Counted from the stretch's first letter, positions 1 to 6,517 are shown. The stretch: DNA of 6,517 bases from an uncultured Fimbriimonadales bacterium (GCA_937934465.1 CALGZO010000050.1:1-6517), one strand, 5' to 3'. Made by a program: numbers and translations. Notes: generated by a model not told the origin, from the sequence alone.

Positions 1-258
1 GAGAAGCCCGATATGGCGGCGTCGGCGTGGGACGCGCTGCTGGAGCAGGCGGGACGCTCGCTCATCGACGCGCTCCAACTCGCCTGTACCCTCTGGGAAC
101 ACGGGCAGACCGCGTGGCTGCAGGACTTGCTCTACGGGCGCGGCTACGGCAAGCGACCCGCGTTCTGGCTACTGGCGCAGGCAATCAGCGAGATATTGCC
201 TGCAGGCGACAAAGAGAAACAGCTCCTGCAGGGCTTGATGGCGCACAAACGGGATTAG
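1..258 (+). CDS. C-terminal fragment of a probable DUF1156-family adenine-specific DNA methyltransferase (5' end outside window)
   Basis: The reading frame is open from base 1 and ends with TAG at 256-258, giving 85 residues. The ATG at 13 is most likely an internal Met: the frame continues upstream of it (E-K-P-D before the Met) and no Shine-Dalgarno precedes it. The fragment is helical, with a segment reading ALQLACTLWEHGQ, then a Gly/Tyr-rich stretch (YGRGYGKRPAFW), then AQAISEIL and a closing EKQLLQGLMAHKR. This pattern matches, from memory, the C-terminal tail of DUF1156 N6-adenine methyltransferases, in which an FW-LAQA-type helix and an EK-LL-GL ending are common. No catalytic motif (DPPY-like) or SAM-binding motif is inside the window, so the enzyme assignment rests on the tail plus the next two genes, a usual DUF1156 neighbourhood. 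Its presumed role is to methylate host DNA for self-recognition. The next gene starts 28 bp downstream, so co-transcription is likely. Alternative: an unrelated small helical protein. Confidence 0.7.
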   Translation, partial: EKPDMAASAWDALLEQAGRSLIDALQLACTLWEHGQTAWLQDLLYGRGYGKRPAFWLLAQAISEILPAGDKEKQLLQGLMAHKRD

Positions 259-274
259 GTACACTCTGTCAAGA

Positions 275-281
275 GAGGTGA
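275..281 (+). promoter_or_regulatory. Ribosome binding site of the DUF499 gene (decides ATG 287 as start)
   Basis: GAGGTGA at 275-281 pairs perfectly with the 16S anti-Shine-Dalgarno end and lies 5 nt before ATG 287. The in-frame GTG at 278 sits inside this site and has no Shine-Dalgarno at a usable distance, so ATG 287 is the better start. Confidence 0.8.
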
Positions 282-286
282 ATTCA

Positions 287-2923
287 ATGCGAACCTGGTA
301 TGAGGTTGCGCGCCCGCGCGCGGATATCCTGCGCGGCGATTTGGACGACGCGCTCTTCGCGGCGGACTTGGCGGATGTGGTGAAGGGGCGCGGTCCGCTC
401 GAGTATCGCGACCCGGCGCGGTTCTTCGAGCAGACCCATCCCACGACGGGGTTGCTAAAGCTGCTGGCGTCGGCAGCGCAGCGGCTCGCGCACGGCGGGG
501 GCGACTCGGTCATCCAGCTGCAGACGCCGTTCGGCGGGGGCAAGACGCACGCGCTGATTAGCCTCTATCACCTGTTCACCAGCGGGGAGCGCCATCGGCA
601 GCACTCGCTGGTCGCCCGAACACTGGAGCAGGCGGGGCTGAGCGCGCTGCCACAGGTGCGCGTCGCGTGCTTTATCGGCACAGAAGCCGACCCGTTGCAG
701 GGACGCACCCCGTGGGGCGAAATCGCGCACCAGCTCGGCATGTACGACCGCGTGGAGGAGCATGACCGCCGACGGCGTGCGCCCGGCGGCGAACAGCTCT
801 ACGCAATCGTCGCGGAACAGCCCACCCTCATCCTGCTGGACGAGCTCGTCGCCTATGCCGTGAGCGCGAAGGACTTCGCCGACCAGATTATGGTGTTCTG
901 TCAGACGCTGACGGAGACGGTGCGCAGCGCGCGGCACAGCCTCATCGTCGCCACCCTGCCCAGCAGCGCGCCCTACGGCGAGGAGGGCGAACGCCAACTG
1001 CGCCAACTGGAGCAGATTTTCGGGCGCGTGCAAGCCATCTACACCCCCGTCGAAGGCGACGAGTTCTTCGAGGTCATCCGCCAGCGACTGTTCGAGGAGA
1101 TTACCGACCCGACGGAGGCGCGCAACACGGTGGACGCCTTCTACGAACTGTATCAGCGCCACAGCGACTCGTTGCCGGACGAGGTGCGCCCGGACGCCTA
1201 TCGCGAGCGGATGCGCCGCGCCTACCCGTTCCACCCCGAAATCATCGATGTGCTCTACAACCGCTGGAGCACCTTCACGACCTTCCAGCGCACGCGCGGC
1301 GTGCTGCGGTTCCTCGCCAATATGTTGTATGACCTGTATACCCGTCGCGAGCCGACGCCGCTCATCCTGCCCATGCATCTGAACCTGCGCAACGCCGCGC
1401 TACGCAGCGAACTCATCCGCCACATCGGCAATCAATACGAAGGCGTGGTGCACCAAGATATTCTGACCAACGCCGAGCAGCTCGACAAGCAACTGGGCAG
1501 CGAGTTCGCCCCCTATCGCGTGGCGTCGGGCTTGGCGAGCGTCATCTTCTTCGAATCGTTCGACGCGAGTGGGGCGAGCAAGGGCATCACCGAGCCACGC
1601 CTGCGCCTGGCTGCCCTGCAACCCAACTTGCCACCCTCCGTGATTGGCGACGCGCTGCACAAGATTGCCACCCACCTCTGGTATCTGCACAGCGAGAACG
1701 GACGCTACCGATTCGGCTTGCAACCGAACCTGAACCGCGTGGTGCTGGACGCGGAGGAGCGGGTGTCGCCGCAGGACGCGGAGCAGGAGCTGCGAAAGCA
1801 GGTGGCGCGCAAGGTGGGCAACGCGCTGGGCGAGACGCGCCTGTTCCCCGAACAGTCCAGCGACCTCCCCGACCAGAAACGGCTGTGCTTGGCGATACTT
1901 GCGCCACGCCACACGAACGCCTCCAGCGAGACGCGCGACCTGGTTCAGGAACTCTTGGAACGCTACGGCGGTCAGCCGCGCGTGCATCGCAACTGCGTCG
2001 TCGTGCTGGTCGCCGACGCGGGCGAGATGGACACGCTGCAAAGGCGCGTGAAGCAGCTCCTTGCGCTGCGCGCCGTCCGCGACGACGCCAGCCTCTACCC
2101 AGAGCTCAGCGCGGAAGACAAAGCGCAGTTAGAAAGCCGACTCGAGAGTGCGGAGCGGGCGGTGGAGGATCTCGTGCTCGGAGTGTATCGCCACCTGTGT
2201 CTGTGGCGCGGGCAGGGCGTCGAGTGGCGCAACTTGGGCATCCCCACTGCAGGCGACCGACGGAGCCTCTCCGAGCGCGTGCGCCGCTACCTCGAAAACG
2301 AAGATTTGCTGCTGAAAACGCTCTCGCCGCGCATGATGCTGGAAAAAGCCGTCGGCAACACGGAGGAGAAGCCCGTGCGCGAGATTGTCGACGCCTTCTA
2401 CCGCTACGCGCACCTGCCGATGATCGAGAGCGACGAGGTGGCGCTGGACGCGATTGCGCGCGGCGTGCGCGAGGGGCTGTTCGGCGTCCGCATCGGCGAG
2501 CAGGTCTACTACCAGCAGGAGCCGCCGCGCTCCGCGCTGGAGTACGACGCCGTGCTGGTGCGCTACCCTGAAGTGCAGCAGCCGTCGCCCGCCACAACGC
2601 AACCTTCCACCGTGCAAGAAACAAAGGGCACAGCGATAACGGCGACGAACGGAGGCGTTACTATTGCCCCGCCGCCTCCGCCTCCCAAGCCGAATCAACC
2701 CAGCTACCAGCGCTACGCCCTGCGCGCCGTCGTGCCCAGCGAGAAGATGAGCGAGTTCGCCACAGGCGTCGTCGCGCAAATTATGCAGCGAACGGGGCTA
2801 AACTTCCGATTCACCATCGAGTTCGAGGTGAAGGGCGAGCTGCCGCGCGAGCTGGTCGATATCTCTATTCGCGAGACGCTTCGTCAAATCAACGCGGAAA
2901 TCCAACATGAGCAGAAGGAGTGA
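287..2923 (+). CDS. DUF499-family P-loop ATPase of a DUF1156/DUF499/SNF2 defence cassette
   Basis: This is a complete 878-residue protein starting at ATG 287; an in-frame GTG at 278 is rejected because it lies inside the ribosome binding site. The N-terminus (FAADLADVV at 24-32, EYRDP and FFEQTHPT at 39-53) is typical of DUF499. The Walker A motif is PFGGGKTH at 81-88 with catalytic Lys86. Walker B is LILLDEL, with Asp185 and Glu186. A sensor-1-like LIVATLPSS lies at 219-227. AYPFHPE (312-318) and RTRG (335-338) are conserved-looking elements that could hold the arginine finger or sensor 2. The C-terminal third has helical, charged segments, then a Thr/Pro-rich linker with six consecutive prolines (795-800) and a small terminal domain of about 75 residues. 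No signal peptide or membrane segment is seen, so it should be cytoplasmic. DUF499 proteins are predicted AAA+/STAND-like ATPases that occur beside DUF1156 methylases and helicases in defence islands; their biochemical role is not well established. The stop is separated from the next start by 2 bp, which suggests translational coupling. Confidence 0.93.
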   Translation: MRTWYEVARPRADILRGDLDDALFAADLADVVKGRGPLEYRDPARFFEQTHPTTGLLKLLASAAQRLAHGGGDSVIQLQTPFGGGKTHALISLYHLFTSGERHRQHSLVARTLEQAGLSALPQVRVACFIGTEADPLQGRTPWGEIAHQLGMYDRVEEHDRRRRAPGGEQLYAIVAEQPTLILLDELVAYAVSAKDFADQIMVFCQTLTETVRSARHSLIVATLPSSAPYGEEGERQLRQLEQIFGRVQAIYTPVEGDEFFEVIRQRLFEEITDPTEARNTVDAFYELYQRHSDSLPDEVRPDAYRERMRRAYPFHPEIIDVLYNRWSTFTTFQRTRGVLRFLANMLYDLYTRREPTPLILPMHLNLRNAALRSELIRHIGNQYEGVVHQDILTNAEQLDKQLGSEFAPYRVASGLASVIFFESFDASGASKGITEPRLRLAALQPNLPPSVIGDALHKIATHLWYLHSENGRYRFGLQPNLNRVVLDAEERVSPQDAEQELRKQVARKVGNALGETRLFPEQSSDLPDQKRLCLAILAPRHTNASSETRDLVQELLERYGGQPRVHRNCVVVLVADAGEMDTLQRRVKQLLALRAVRDDASLYPELSAEDKAQLESRLESAERAVEDLVLGVYRHLCLWRGQGVEWRNLGIPTAGDRRSLSERVRRYLENEDLLLKTLSPRMMLEKAVGNTEEKPVREIVDAFYRYAHLPMIESDEVALDAIARGVREGLFGVRIGEQVYYQQEPPRSALEYDAVLVRYPEVQQPSPATTQPSTVQETKGTAITATNGGVTIAPPPPPPKPNQPSYQRYALRAVVPSEKMSEFATGVVAQIMQRTGLNFRFTIEFEVKGELPRELVDISIRETLRQINAEIQHEQKE
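2915..2920 (+). promoter_or_regulatory. Ribosome binding site of the helicase gene, embedded in the end of the DUF499 gene
   Basis: AAGGAG directly abuts the TGA stop of the upstream gene and lies 5 nt before ATG 2926. The alternative GTG at 2920 begins on the last base of this site and is therefore unlikely. A ribosome ending on the upstream gene sits right at this site, so re-initiation is plausible. Confidence 0.8.
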
Positions 2924-2925
2924 GC

Positions 2926-5900
2926 ATGGGGTCGACGCCTTATGTGCCTGGCAGCGTGATCGAGTCGCCCAGCTTCCCGGAGCCAGTGGAGATTATTCGG
3001 CTGGAGCCGATAAGCGCGGGCTACTGGCAACTGCAGGCGCGCGGTCGCGATAGCAACCAGTCGTACCAGCGCGTCGTGAGCGACGCCGACCTGCAGCAGA
3101 TGCAGTTGACGCCCGCGCCGACGCTCGATTTCCGCGCCGACCCCGAAGCGTTCTTCCTTGCCCTGGAGGCGCACCGCCTGCACTACGCCTACCTGTTCGA
3201 TCCGCTGCTGGCGGTGAATGTCTCGCAGATTGACCCCCTGCCCCACCAGATCGAAGCGGTGTACCACTACATCCTGCGCCAGCCCGATGTGCGCTTCCTG
3301 CTCGCCGACGACCCCGGCGCGGGCAAGACCATCATGGCGGGACTGCTCATCGAGGAGCTCAAGTATCGCGGCGTGGCGCGACGCATCCTGCTCGTGACGC
3401 CCGGACACCTCAAACTCCAGTGGCAACGCGAAATGAAAGAGAAGTTCGGCGAGCAGTTCGTGATGGTCGACCGCGCCGTGCAGAACGCGCACTGGGGACG
3501 CAATATATGGCTGGAGCAGAACCAAATCATCACTTCGATGGACTTCGCCAAGGGCGAGGATGTGATGGTGGGGCTGAGCGAAGCGCACTGGGACTTGGTG
3601 ATAGTGGATGAGGCGCACAAGATGGCGGCGTACCAGTACGGTCGGAAGACCTCCAAGACGAAGCGCTATCGCCTGGGCGAGCTGCTCTCGCAGCGCACAG
3701 CAGGCTTGCTCTTGCTGACCGCCACCCCGCACCGCGGCGACCCAGAGAACTTCCGCCTGTTCCTGGATTTGCTACGCCCTGGCTTTTTCGGCGACACAGA
3801 GACGCTGGAGCAGTCGGTGGCGCAGCGCGATAACCCGCTCTTCCTGCGCCGCCTCAAGGAAGACCTGAAAGACTTTCACGGACGCCCACTCTTCCCGCCA
3901 CGCCATGTCATCACGCGCAGCTTCCAACTCAGCGACGACGAGAAACAGCTCTACAACAATCTCACCCAATATGTCGAGGAGGAGTATAACCGCGCGTTGC
4001 AGGGCGACAATCGCAACACGGCGTTCGCGCTCATCCTGCTCCAGCGGCGGTTCGCCTCCAGCATCTACGCCGCGCGCAAATCGCTCGAACGGCGCAAACA
4101 GCGACTCGAAAAACTCCTGCAAACGGGGCAACGCTTCACCGAAGAGGGACAGGGCTTGCTCTACCCCGACTGGGATGAGCTCGACGACATGGATGAAGGC
4201 GAGCGCATCCAAATCGAGGACGAACTGCTGGAGAAACTCACCAACGCCCGCACGCAGGCGGAGCTGCGTAAAGAAATCGAGACGCTTGACCAGCTGGTGA
4301 AACTCGCCAAAGCGGCGGAACGGCAAGACTACGAGACCAAGTTCCGCGAGCTGGTGGAGGTGGTGCAGGAGCTGAACCTACGCAACGAGCAGGAGAAGCT
4401 GCTGGTGTTCACAGAGTCGCGCGATACGCTGAACTACCTGGTGCGCAAACTGCGCGGGATGGGCTTTGGGGTGGTCGAGTTGCACGGCGGGATGAGCCTC
4501 GACGAGCGCATCCGCGCCGAACACGAGTTCCGCCACCACTATCAGGTCATGGTCTCCACCGAAGCGGGCGGCGAGGGCATCAACCTGCAGTTCTGCTCGC
4601 TGATGATTAACTACGACATCCCTTGGAACCCCAACCGCTTGGAGCAGCGTATGGGGCGTATCCACCGCTATGGGCAAACCCGCGAGGTCTACATCTACAA
4701 TCTCGTGGCAGCAGATACGCGCGAAGGCGAGGTGCTTGCCGCCCTGCTGGAGAAGCTGGAGCAAATCAAGCAGCAGCTCGGCTCGGATCGGGTGTTCGAT
4801 GTTATCAACGATGTGCTGGATAGGAACCTGCGCGATCTGATTATCGACGCCATCACGAATCGGCGCAACTGGCAAGAGATTGTACGCGAGCTGCAGGCGA
4901 CGCCCGACGCCGAGCTGATTGAGCGCGTGCGTCAGGCGACCCAAGAATCGCTGGCGACGCGCCATATCGACATGCAGGCGATATTGGGCGAGACGCGCCG
5001 TGCCCGCGAGAACCGCCTCAGCCCCGAATATGTGGAACAGTTCTTCGAACGCGCCGCGCGCCTGCTGAACATCGAAGCGCAGCGCGACTCCAAGGGCGTA
5101 TGGCGCGTCGCCAAAGTGCCCTACGAACTCCGACACCTCCCCGAAGGCTTCAAACGGCAATACGGCGAGGTGTATGCCAGCTACAGCCAAATCGCGTTTG
5201 ACAAGCACATCGCCCGCGAGCGAGGCGTCGAGTTCGTCGCGCTGGGGCATCCCCTGCTGGAATCGATAAGCCACTCCCTGCGCGAGAAGCACGCGCCCGA
5301 CCTCCAGCGCGGCGCACGCTTCGGCGACCCGACAGGCAGACTCGACGGCTGGCTCTACTACTACCTCATCACCCTGCGCGACGGAACCAACCAAGTCGCC
5401 GCACACCAGATTGTCCCGCTCTATGTCGACACGAACTGCCACATCCACCGAGTCAACTCATCGATCTTGTGGGACTTGGAGCCGCTCCCTGCCGAGCAAG
5501 CAGTGGCGCCGCCGCCGCTCACAGAACAGCACATAGGGGGCTACCTCATCGCGAACCTGCTGGAACCTGCACGCGAGGAGCTGACTCGGTACCGCAAGCA
5601 GTTGAGCGCAATCAAACGCAAGTACGGCATCGCGTCGCTGAATCGGCGTATCGGCGAACTGATAGAGAAGGAGCTGCGCCCCGACCTGCCCGAAGTGGAG
5701 AAGACCAACATTCGCCGTCGCAAAGAGGAAGCGGAACGGCAGCGCCAGGAGCTGGAACAGCAGATTATGCGCGAGGAGAGCATCACTTTCGATTTGCCGC
5801 GCCTGCTGGCAATCGCACGGGTCGCGCCGCACCCCACTGCGCACGCCATGGCGCCCAACCCCGACATCGAACAAATAGGGATGCAGGTCGCCATGGCATA

Positions 5901-6231
5901 CGAACGCGCGCAGGGACGCACGCCTGTCGATGTCTCGCTGGAGTGTCTCGGCTACGACATCCGCTCCGAGTCGCCCGACGGGAGCGTGCGCTACATCGAG
6001 GTCAAGGCGCGGGCGCACGCAGGCGACATCGTGCTGACGCCCAACGAATGGATTATGGCGCGTCGGCTGGGCGAGGAGTATTGGCTCTACATCGTCAGCG
6101 ACGCCGCCTCCGAGCCAATCCTGCACCGCATCCAGAACCCCGCCGCTCGCCTCCATCCCACGCCCATTCAGGAAATCCGCTACTATAAGATTAACCACGC
6201 TGAGTGGCGCCAGCAGGCGGAGCAACCATAA
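2926..6231 (+). CDS. SNF2/RapA-like superfamily 2 helicase with C-terminal DUF3883 (NOV_C) nuclease-like domain
   Basis: This is a complete 1101-residue protein from ATG 2926 to TAA. Helicase motifs appear in order: Q-motif-like LPHQ ending at Gln108; Walker A DDPGAGKT at 128-135 (Lys134); DEAH at 228-231; motif III TATPHRGD at 265-272; motif IV LLVFTES at 492-498; LHGGM at 519-523; motif V EAGGEGINL at 546-554; motif VI RLEQRMGRIHRYGQ at 571-584 with Arg575, Arg578 and Arg581. All are intact, so ATP-driven DNA translocation is expected. A charged helical insert (about 375-480) separates the two RecA lobes. After the motor come a LGHPLL element at 773-778, as seen in RapA/DrmD-like helicases, and a long coiled-coil stretch at about 885-950. 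The C-terminal DUF3883 domain (about 985-1075) contains GYDIRS (Asp1011), YIEVK (Glu1025, Lys1027) and LTPNEW, which fits a PD-(D/E)XK-like core. The protein is presumably cytoplasmic. It lies in an operon with the methylase and the DUF499 ATPase and probably acts on unmodified DNA. It is comparable to DISARM DrmD, but the DUF3883 tail and DUF499 partner argue against simply calling it drmD. Confidence 0.94.
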   Translation: MGSTPYVPGSVIESPSFPEPVEIIRLEPISAGYWQLQARGRDSNQSYQRVVSDADLQQMQLTPAPTLDFRADPEAFFLALEAHRLHYAYLFDPLLAVNVSQIDPLPHQIEAVYHYILRQPDVRFLLADDPGAGKTIMAGLLIEELKYRGVARRILLVTPGHLKLQWQREMKEKFGEQFVMVDRAVQNAHWGRNIWLEQNQIITSMDFAKGEDVMVGLSEAHWDLVIVDEAHKMAAYQYGRKTSKTKRYRLGELLSQRTAGLLLLTATPHRGDPENFRLFLDLLRPGFFGDTETLEQSVAQRDNPLFLRRLKEDLKDFHGRPLFPPRHVITRSFQLSDDEKQLYNNLTQYVEEEYNRALQGDNRNTAFALILLQRRFASSIYAARKSLERRKQRLEKLLQTGQRFTEEGQGLLYPDWDELDDMDEGERIQIEDELLEKLTNARTQAELRKEIETLDQLVKLAKAAERQDYETKFRELVEVVQELNLRNEQEKLLVFTESRDTLNYLVRKLRGMGFGVVELHGGMSLDERIRAEHEFRHHYQVMVSTEAGGEGINLQFCSLMINYDIPWNPNRLEQRMGRIHRYGQTREVYIYNLVAADTREGEVLAALLEKLEQIKQQLGSDRVFDVINDVLDRNLRDLIIDAITNRRNWQEIVRELQATPDAELIERVRQATQESLATRHIDMQAILGETRRARENRLSPEYVEQFFERAARLLNIEAQRDSKGVWRVAKVPYELRHLPEGFKRQYGEVYASYSQIAFDKHIARERGVEFVALGHPLLESISHSLREKHAPDLQRGARFGDPTGRLDGWLYYYLITLRDGTNQVAAHQIVPLYVDTNCHIHRVNSSILWDLEPLPAEQAVAPPPLTEQHIGGYLIANLLEPAREELTRYRKQLSAIKRKYGIASLNRRIGELIEKELRPDLPEVEKTNIRRRKEEAERQRQELEQQIMREESITFDLPRLLAIARVAPHPTAHAMAPNPDIEQIGMQVAMAYERAQGRTPVDVSLECLGYDIRSESPDGSVRYIEVKARAHAGDIVLTPNEWIMARRLGEEYWLYIVSDAASEPILHRIQNPAARLHPTPIQEIRYYKINHAEWRQQAEQP

Positions 6232-6261
6232 GGCGACGCAGCCGTTTGAACGCCGACTGCG

Positions 6262-6278
6262 CAACTGCGGAACAGTTG
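6262..6278. repeat. Short perfect inverted repeat in the intergenic region (possible operator or weak hairpin)
   Basis: CAACTG at 6262-6267 and CAGTTG at 6273-6278 are perfect reverse complements with a 5-nt spacer (cggaa). No T-run follows, so it does not look like an intrinsic terminator. It lies just upstream of a TATACT box, over the place where a -35 element would be, so an operator role is possible. A 6-bp repeat can occur by chance. Confidence 0.35.
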
Positions 6279-6283
6279 AAGGG

Positions 6284-6289
6284 TATACT
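6284..6289 (+). promoter_or_regulatory. Possible -10 box of a promoter for the nucleotidyltransferase gene
   Basis: TATACT matches five of six bases of the TATAAT consensus in otherwise GC-rich DNA and would place transcription start near 6296, about 20 nt before the TTG start and upstream of its ribosome binding site. No convincing -35 hexamer is seen at 16-18 bp; the region there is CAACTG, part of the inverted repeat. If used, it separates this gene from the upstream operon. Confidence 0.4.
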
Positions 6290-6301
6290 ACGCTGCGCGA
6301 T

Positions 6302-6307
6302 GGGAGG
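6302..6307 (+). promoter_or_regulatory. Ribosome binding site supporting the TTG start of the nucleotidyltransferase
   Basis: GGGAGG lies 9 nt before TTG 6317. No ATG or GTG start in this frame lies in the intergenic region upstream, and the family's glycine-rich loop begins only seven residues after the TTG, the usual distance from the N-terminus. Confidence 0.65.
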
Positions 6308-6316
6308 CGAACTGAG

Positions 6317-6517
6317 TTGCGAGGCGTGATTATCGCAGGCGGGCTGGGCACGCGCCTACGCCCACTCACCCTGCGCCGTCCAAAACCGCTGATGCCCGTG
6401 GCGAACCGCGCGTTTTTGGAGTACCAAGTCGCTCAGCTGAAAGCCGCTGGCGCGGATGAAATCGTGTTCGCCACGAACTACTTGGCGGAGCGCATCGAGG
6501 CGCACTTCGGCGACGGC
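6317..6517 (+). CDS. N-terminal fragment of a sugar-1-phosphate nucleotidyltransferase (NTP_transferase family; 3' end outside window)
   Basis: The first 67 residues are present, from a TTG start. The N-terminus RGVIIAGGLGTRLRPLT carries the nucleotide-binding signature GGxGTRLxPLT (residues 8-18), followed by RPKPLMPV (21-28), whose Lys23 belongs to the substrate-binding PKP motif. FLEYQ and an ADEIVFATNY strand then complete the first part of the Rossmann-like fold. The family transfers a nucleotide from NTP to glucose-1-phosphate or mannose-1-phosphate to make activated sugars for cell-wall, exopolysaccharide or O-antigen synthesis in the cytoplasm. The visible part cannot separate mannose-1-phosphate guanylyltransferase from glucose-1-phosphate thymidylyl-, uridylyl- or adenylyltransferase. 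Residue 32 is Ala where Pro is common (N-[KR]-P); this may be ordinary variation. The gene lies 85 bp after the helicase with its own ribosome binding site and a possible promoter, and is probably not part of the defence cassette. Confidence 0.9.
   Translation, partial: MRGVIIAGGLGTRLRPLTLRRPKPLMPVANRAFLEYQVAQLKAAGADEIVFATNYLAERIEAHFGDG

Noticed and set aside
13..258. Small stand-alone 81-residue gene starting at ATG 13
   Set aside because: The frame is open to the left edge, no ribosome binding site precedes the ATG, and the sequence resembles the tail of a larger methyltransferase.
260..265. TACACT as a -10 box for a promoter directly before the DUF499 gene
   Set aside because: A transcript would start near 272, leaving almost no leader before the ribosome binding site; no -35 is seen, and the 28-bp gap fits an operon better.
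278..286. GTG 278 as the start of the DUF499 gene
   Set aside because: The GTG is inside GAGGTGA, which is a well-placed ribosome binding site for ATG 287.
455..1378. Long antisense open frame of 307 codons
   Set aside because: It is a shadow of the GC-rich DUF499 gene: biased composition, no recognisable domain, and fully overlapped by a gene with clear motifs.
1885..2571. Forward open frame of 228 codons inside the DUF499 gene
   Set aside because: Arg/Ala-rich out-of-frame translation typical of GC-rich DNA, with no domain pattern.
2920..2925. GTG 2920 as the start of the helicase gene, overlapping the upstream stop
   Set aside because: It begins on the last base of AAGGAG; ATG 2926 has the correct 5-nt spacing.
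2884..3732. Antisense open frame of 282 codons across the junction of the two large genes
   Set aside because: It overlaps conserved Walker A and DEAH coding sequence and shows no domain of its own.
4378..5448. Longest antisense open frame (356 codons) within the helicase gene
   Set aside because: Complementary to helicase motifs IV-VI and the following region; a codon-bias shadow with no motif.
5458..6369. Antisense open frame of 303 codons spanning the helicase end and the nucleotidyltransferase start
   Set aside because: Low-complexity Arg/Leu-rich product that overlaps two genes with strong family motifs.
1..6517. CRISPR array, tRNA, rRNA, transposase or attachment repeats
   Set aside because: I looked for regularly spaced direct repeats, clover-leaf-like segments and mobile-element proteins on both strands and found none; almost all the sequence is explained by the four genes.

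Overview
The window is GC-rich bacterial DNA (estimated by eye at a little over 60 % GC) that is almost fully coding, all on the + strand. It holds the end of one gene, two complete large genes and the start of a fourth. Strong Shine-Dalgarno sequences support a bacterial host. The Arg- and Glu-rich proteins and compact spacing would fit a thermophilic or deep-branching lineage such as Armatimonadota or Chloroflexota, but this is only a guess because no taxonomic marker gene is present.

Layout: (1) 1-258, the last 85 residues of a protein that runs in from the left and resembles the C-terminus of DUF1156-family N6-adenine DNA methyltransferases. (2) 287-2923, a complete DUF499-family P-loop ATPase of 878 aa. 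(3) 2926-6231, a complete SNF2/RapA-like superfamily 2 helicase/translocase of 1101 aa with a C-terminal DUF3883 (NOV_C) domain that looks like a PD-(D/E)XK nuclease fold. (4) 6232-6316, a short intergenic region with a small perfect inverted repeat and a TATACT -10-like box. (5) 6317-6517, the N-terminus of a sugar-1-phosphate nucleotidyltransferase, cut by the right edge.

The first three genes are packed with gaps of 28 and 2 bp and look like one operon. The set DUF1156 methyltransferase + DUF499 ATPase + SNF2-DUF3883 helicase is a recurrent defence-island cassette, conceptually close to class 1 DISARM, where a DNA methylase marks self and a SNF2 helicase acts on foreign DNA. A reasonable model is that the methylase modifies host DNA, the DUF499 ATPase senses or remodels DNA or protein complexes, and the helicase-nuclease processes unmodified invading DNA. 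This model is inferred from family membership and gene order and is not shown by the sequence. The nucleotidyltransferase belongs to cell-envelope or nucleotide-sugar metabolism, probably has its own promoter, and likely marks the right border of the defence cassette.
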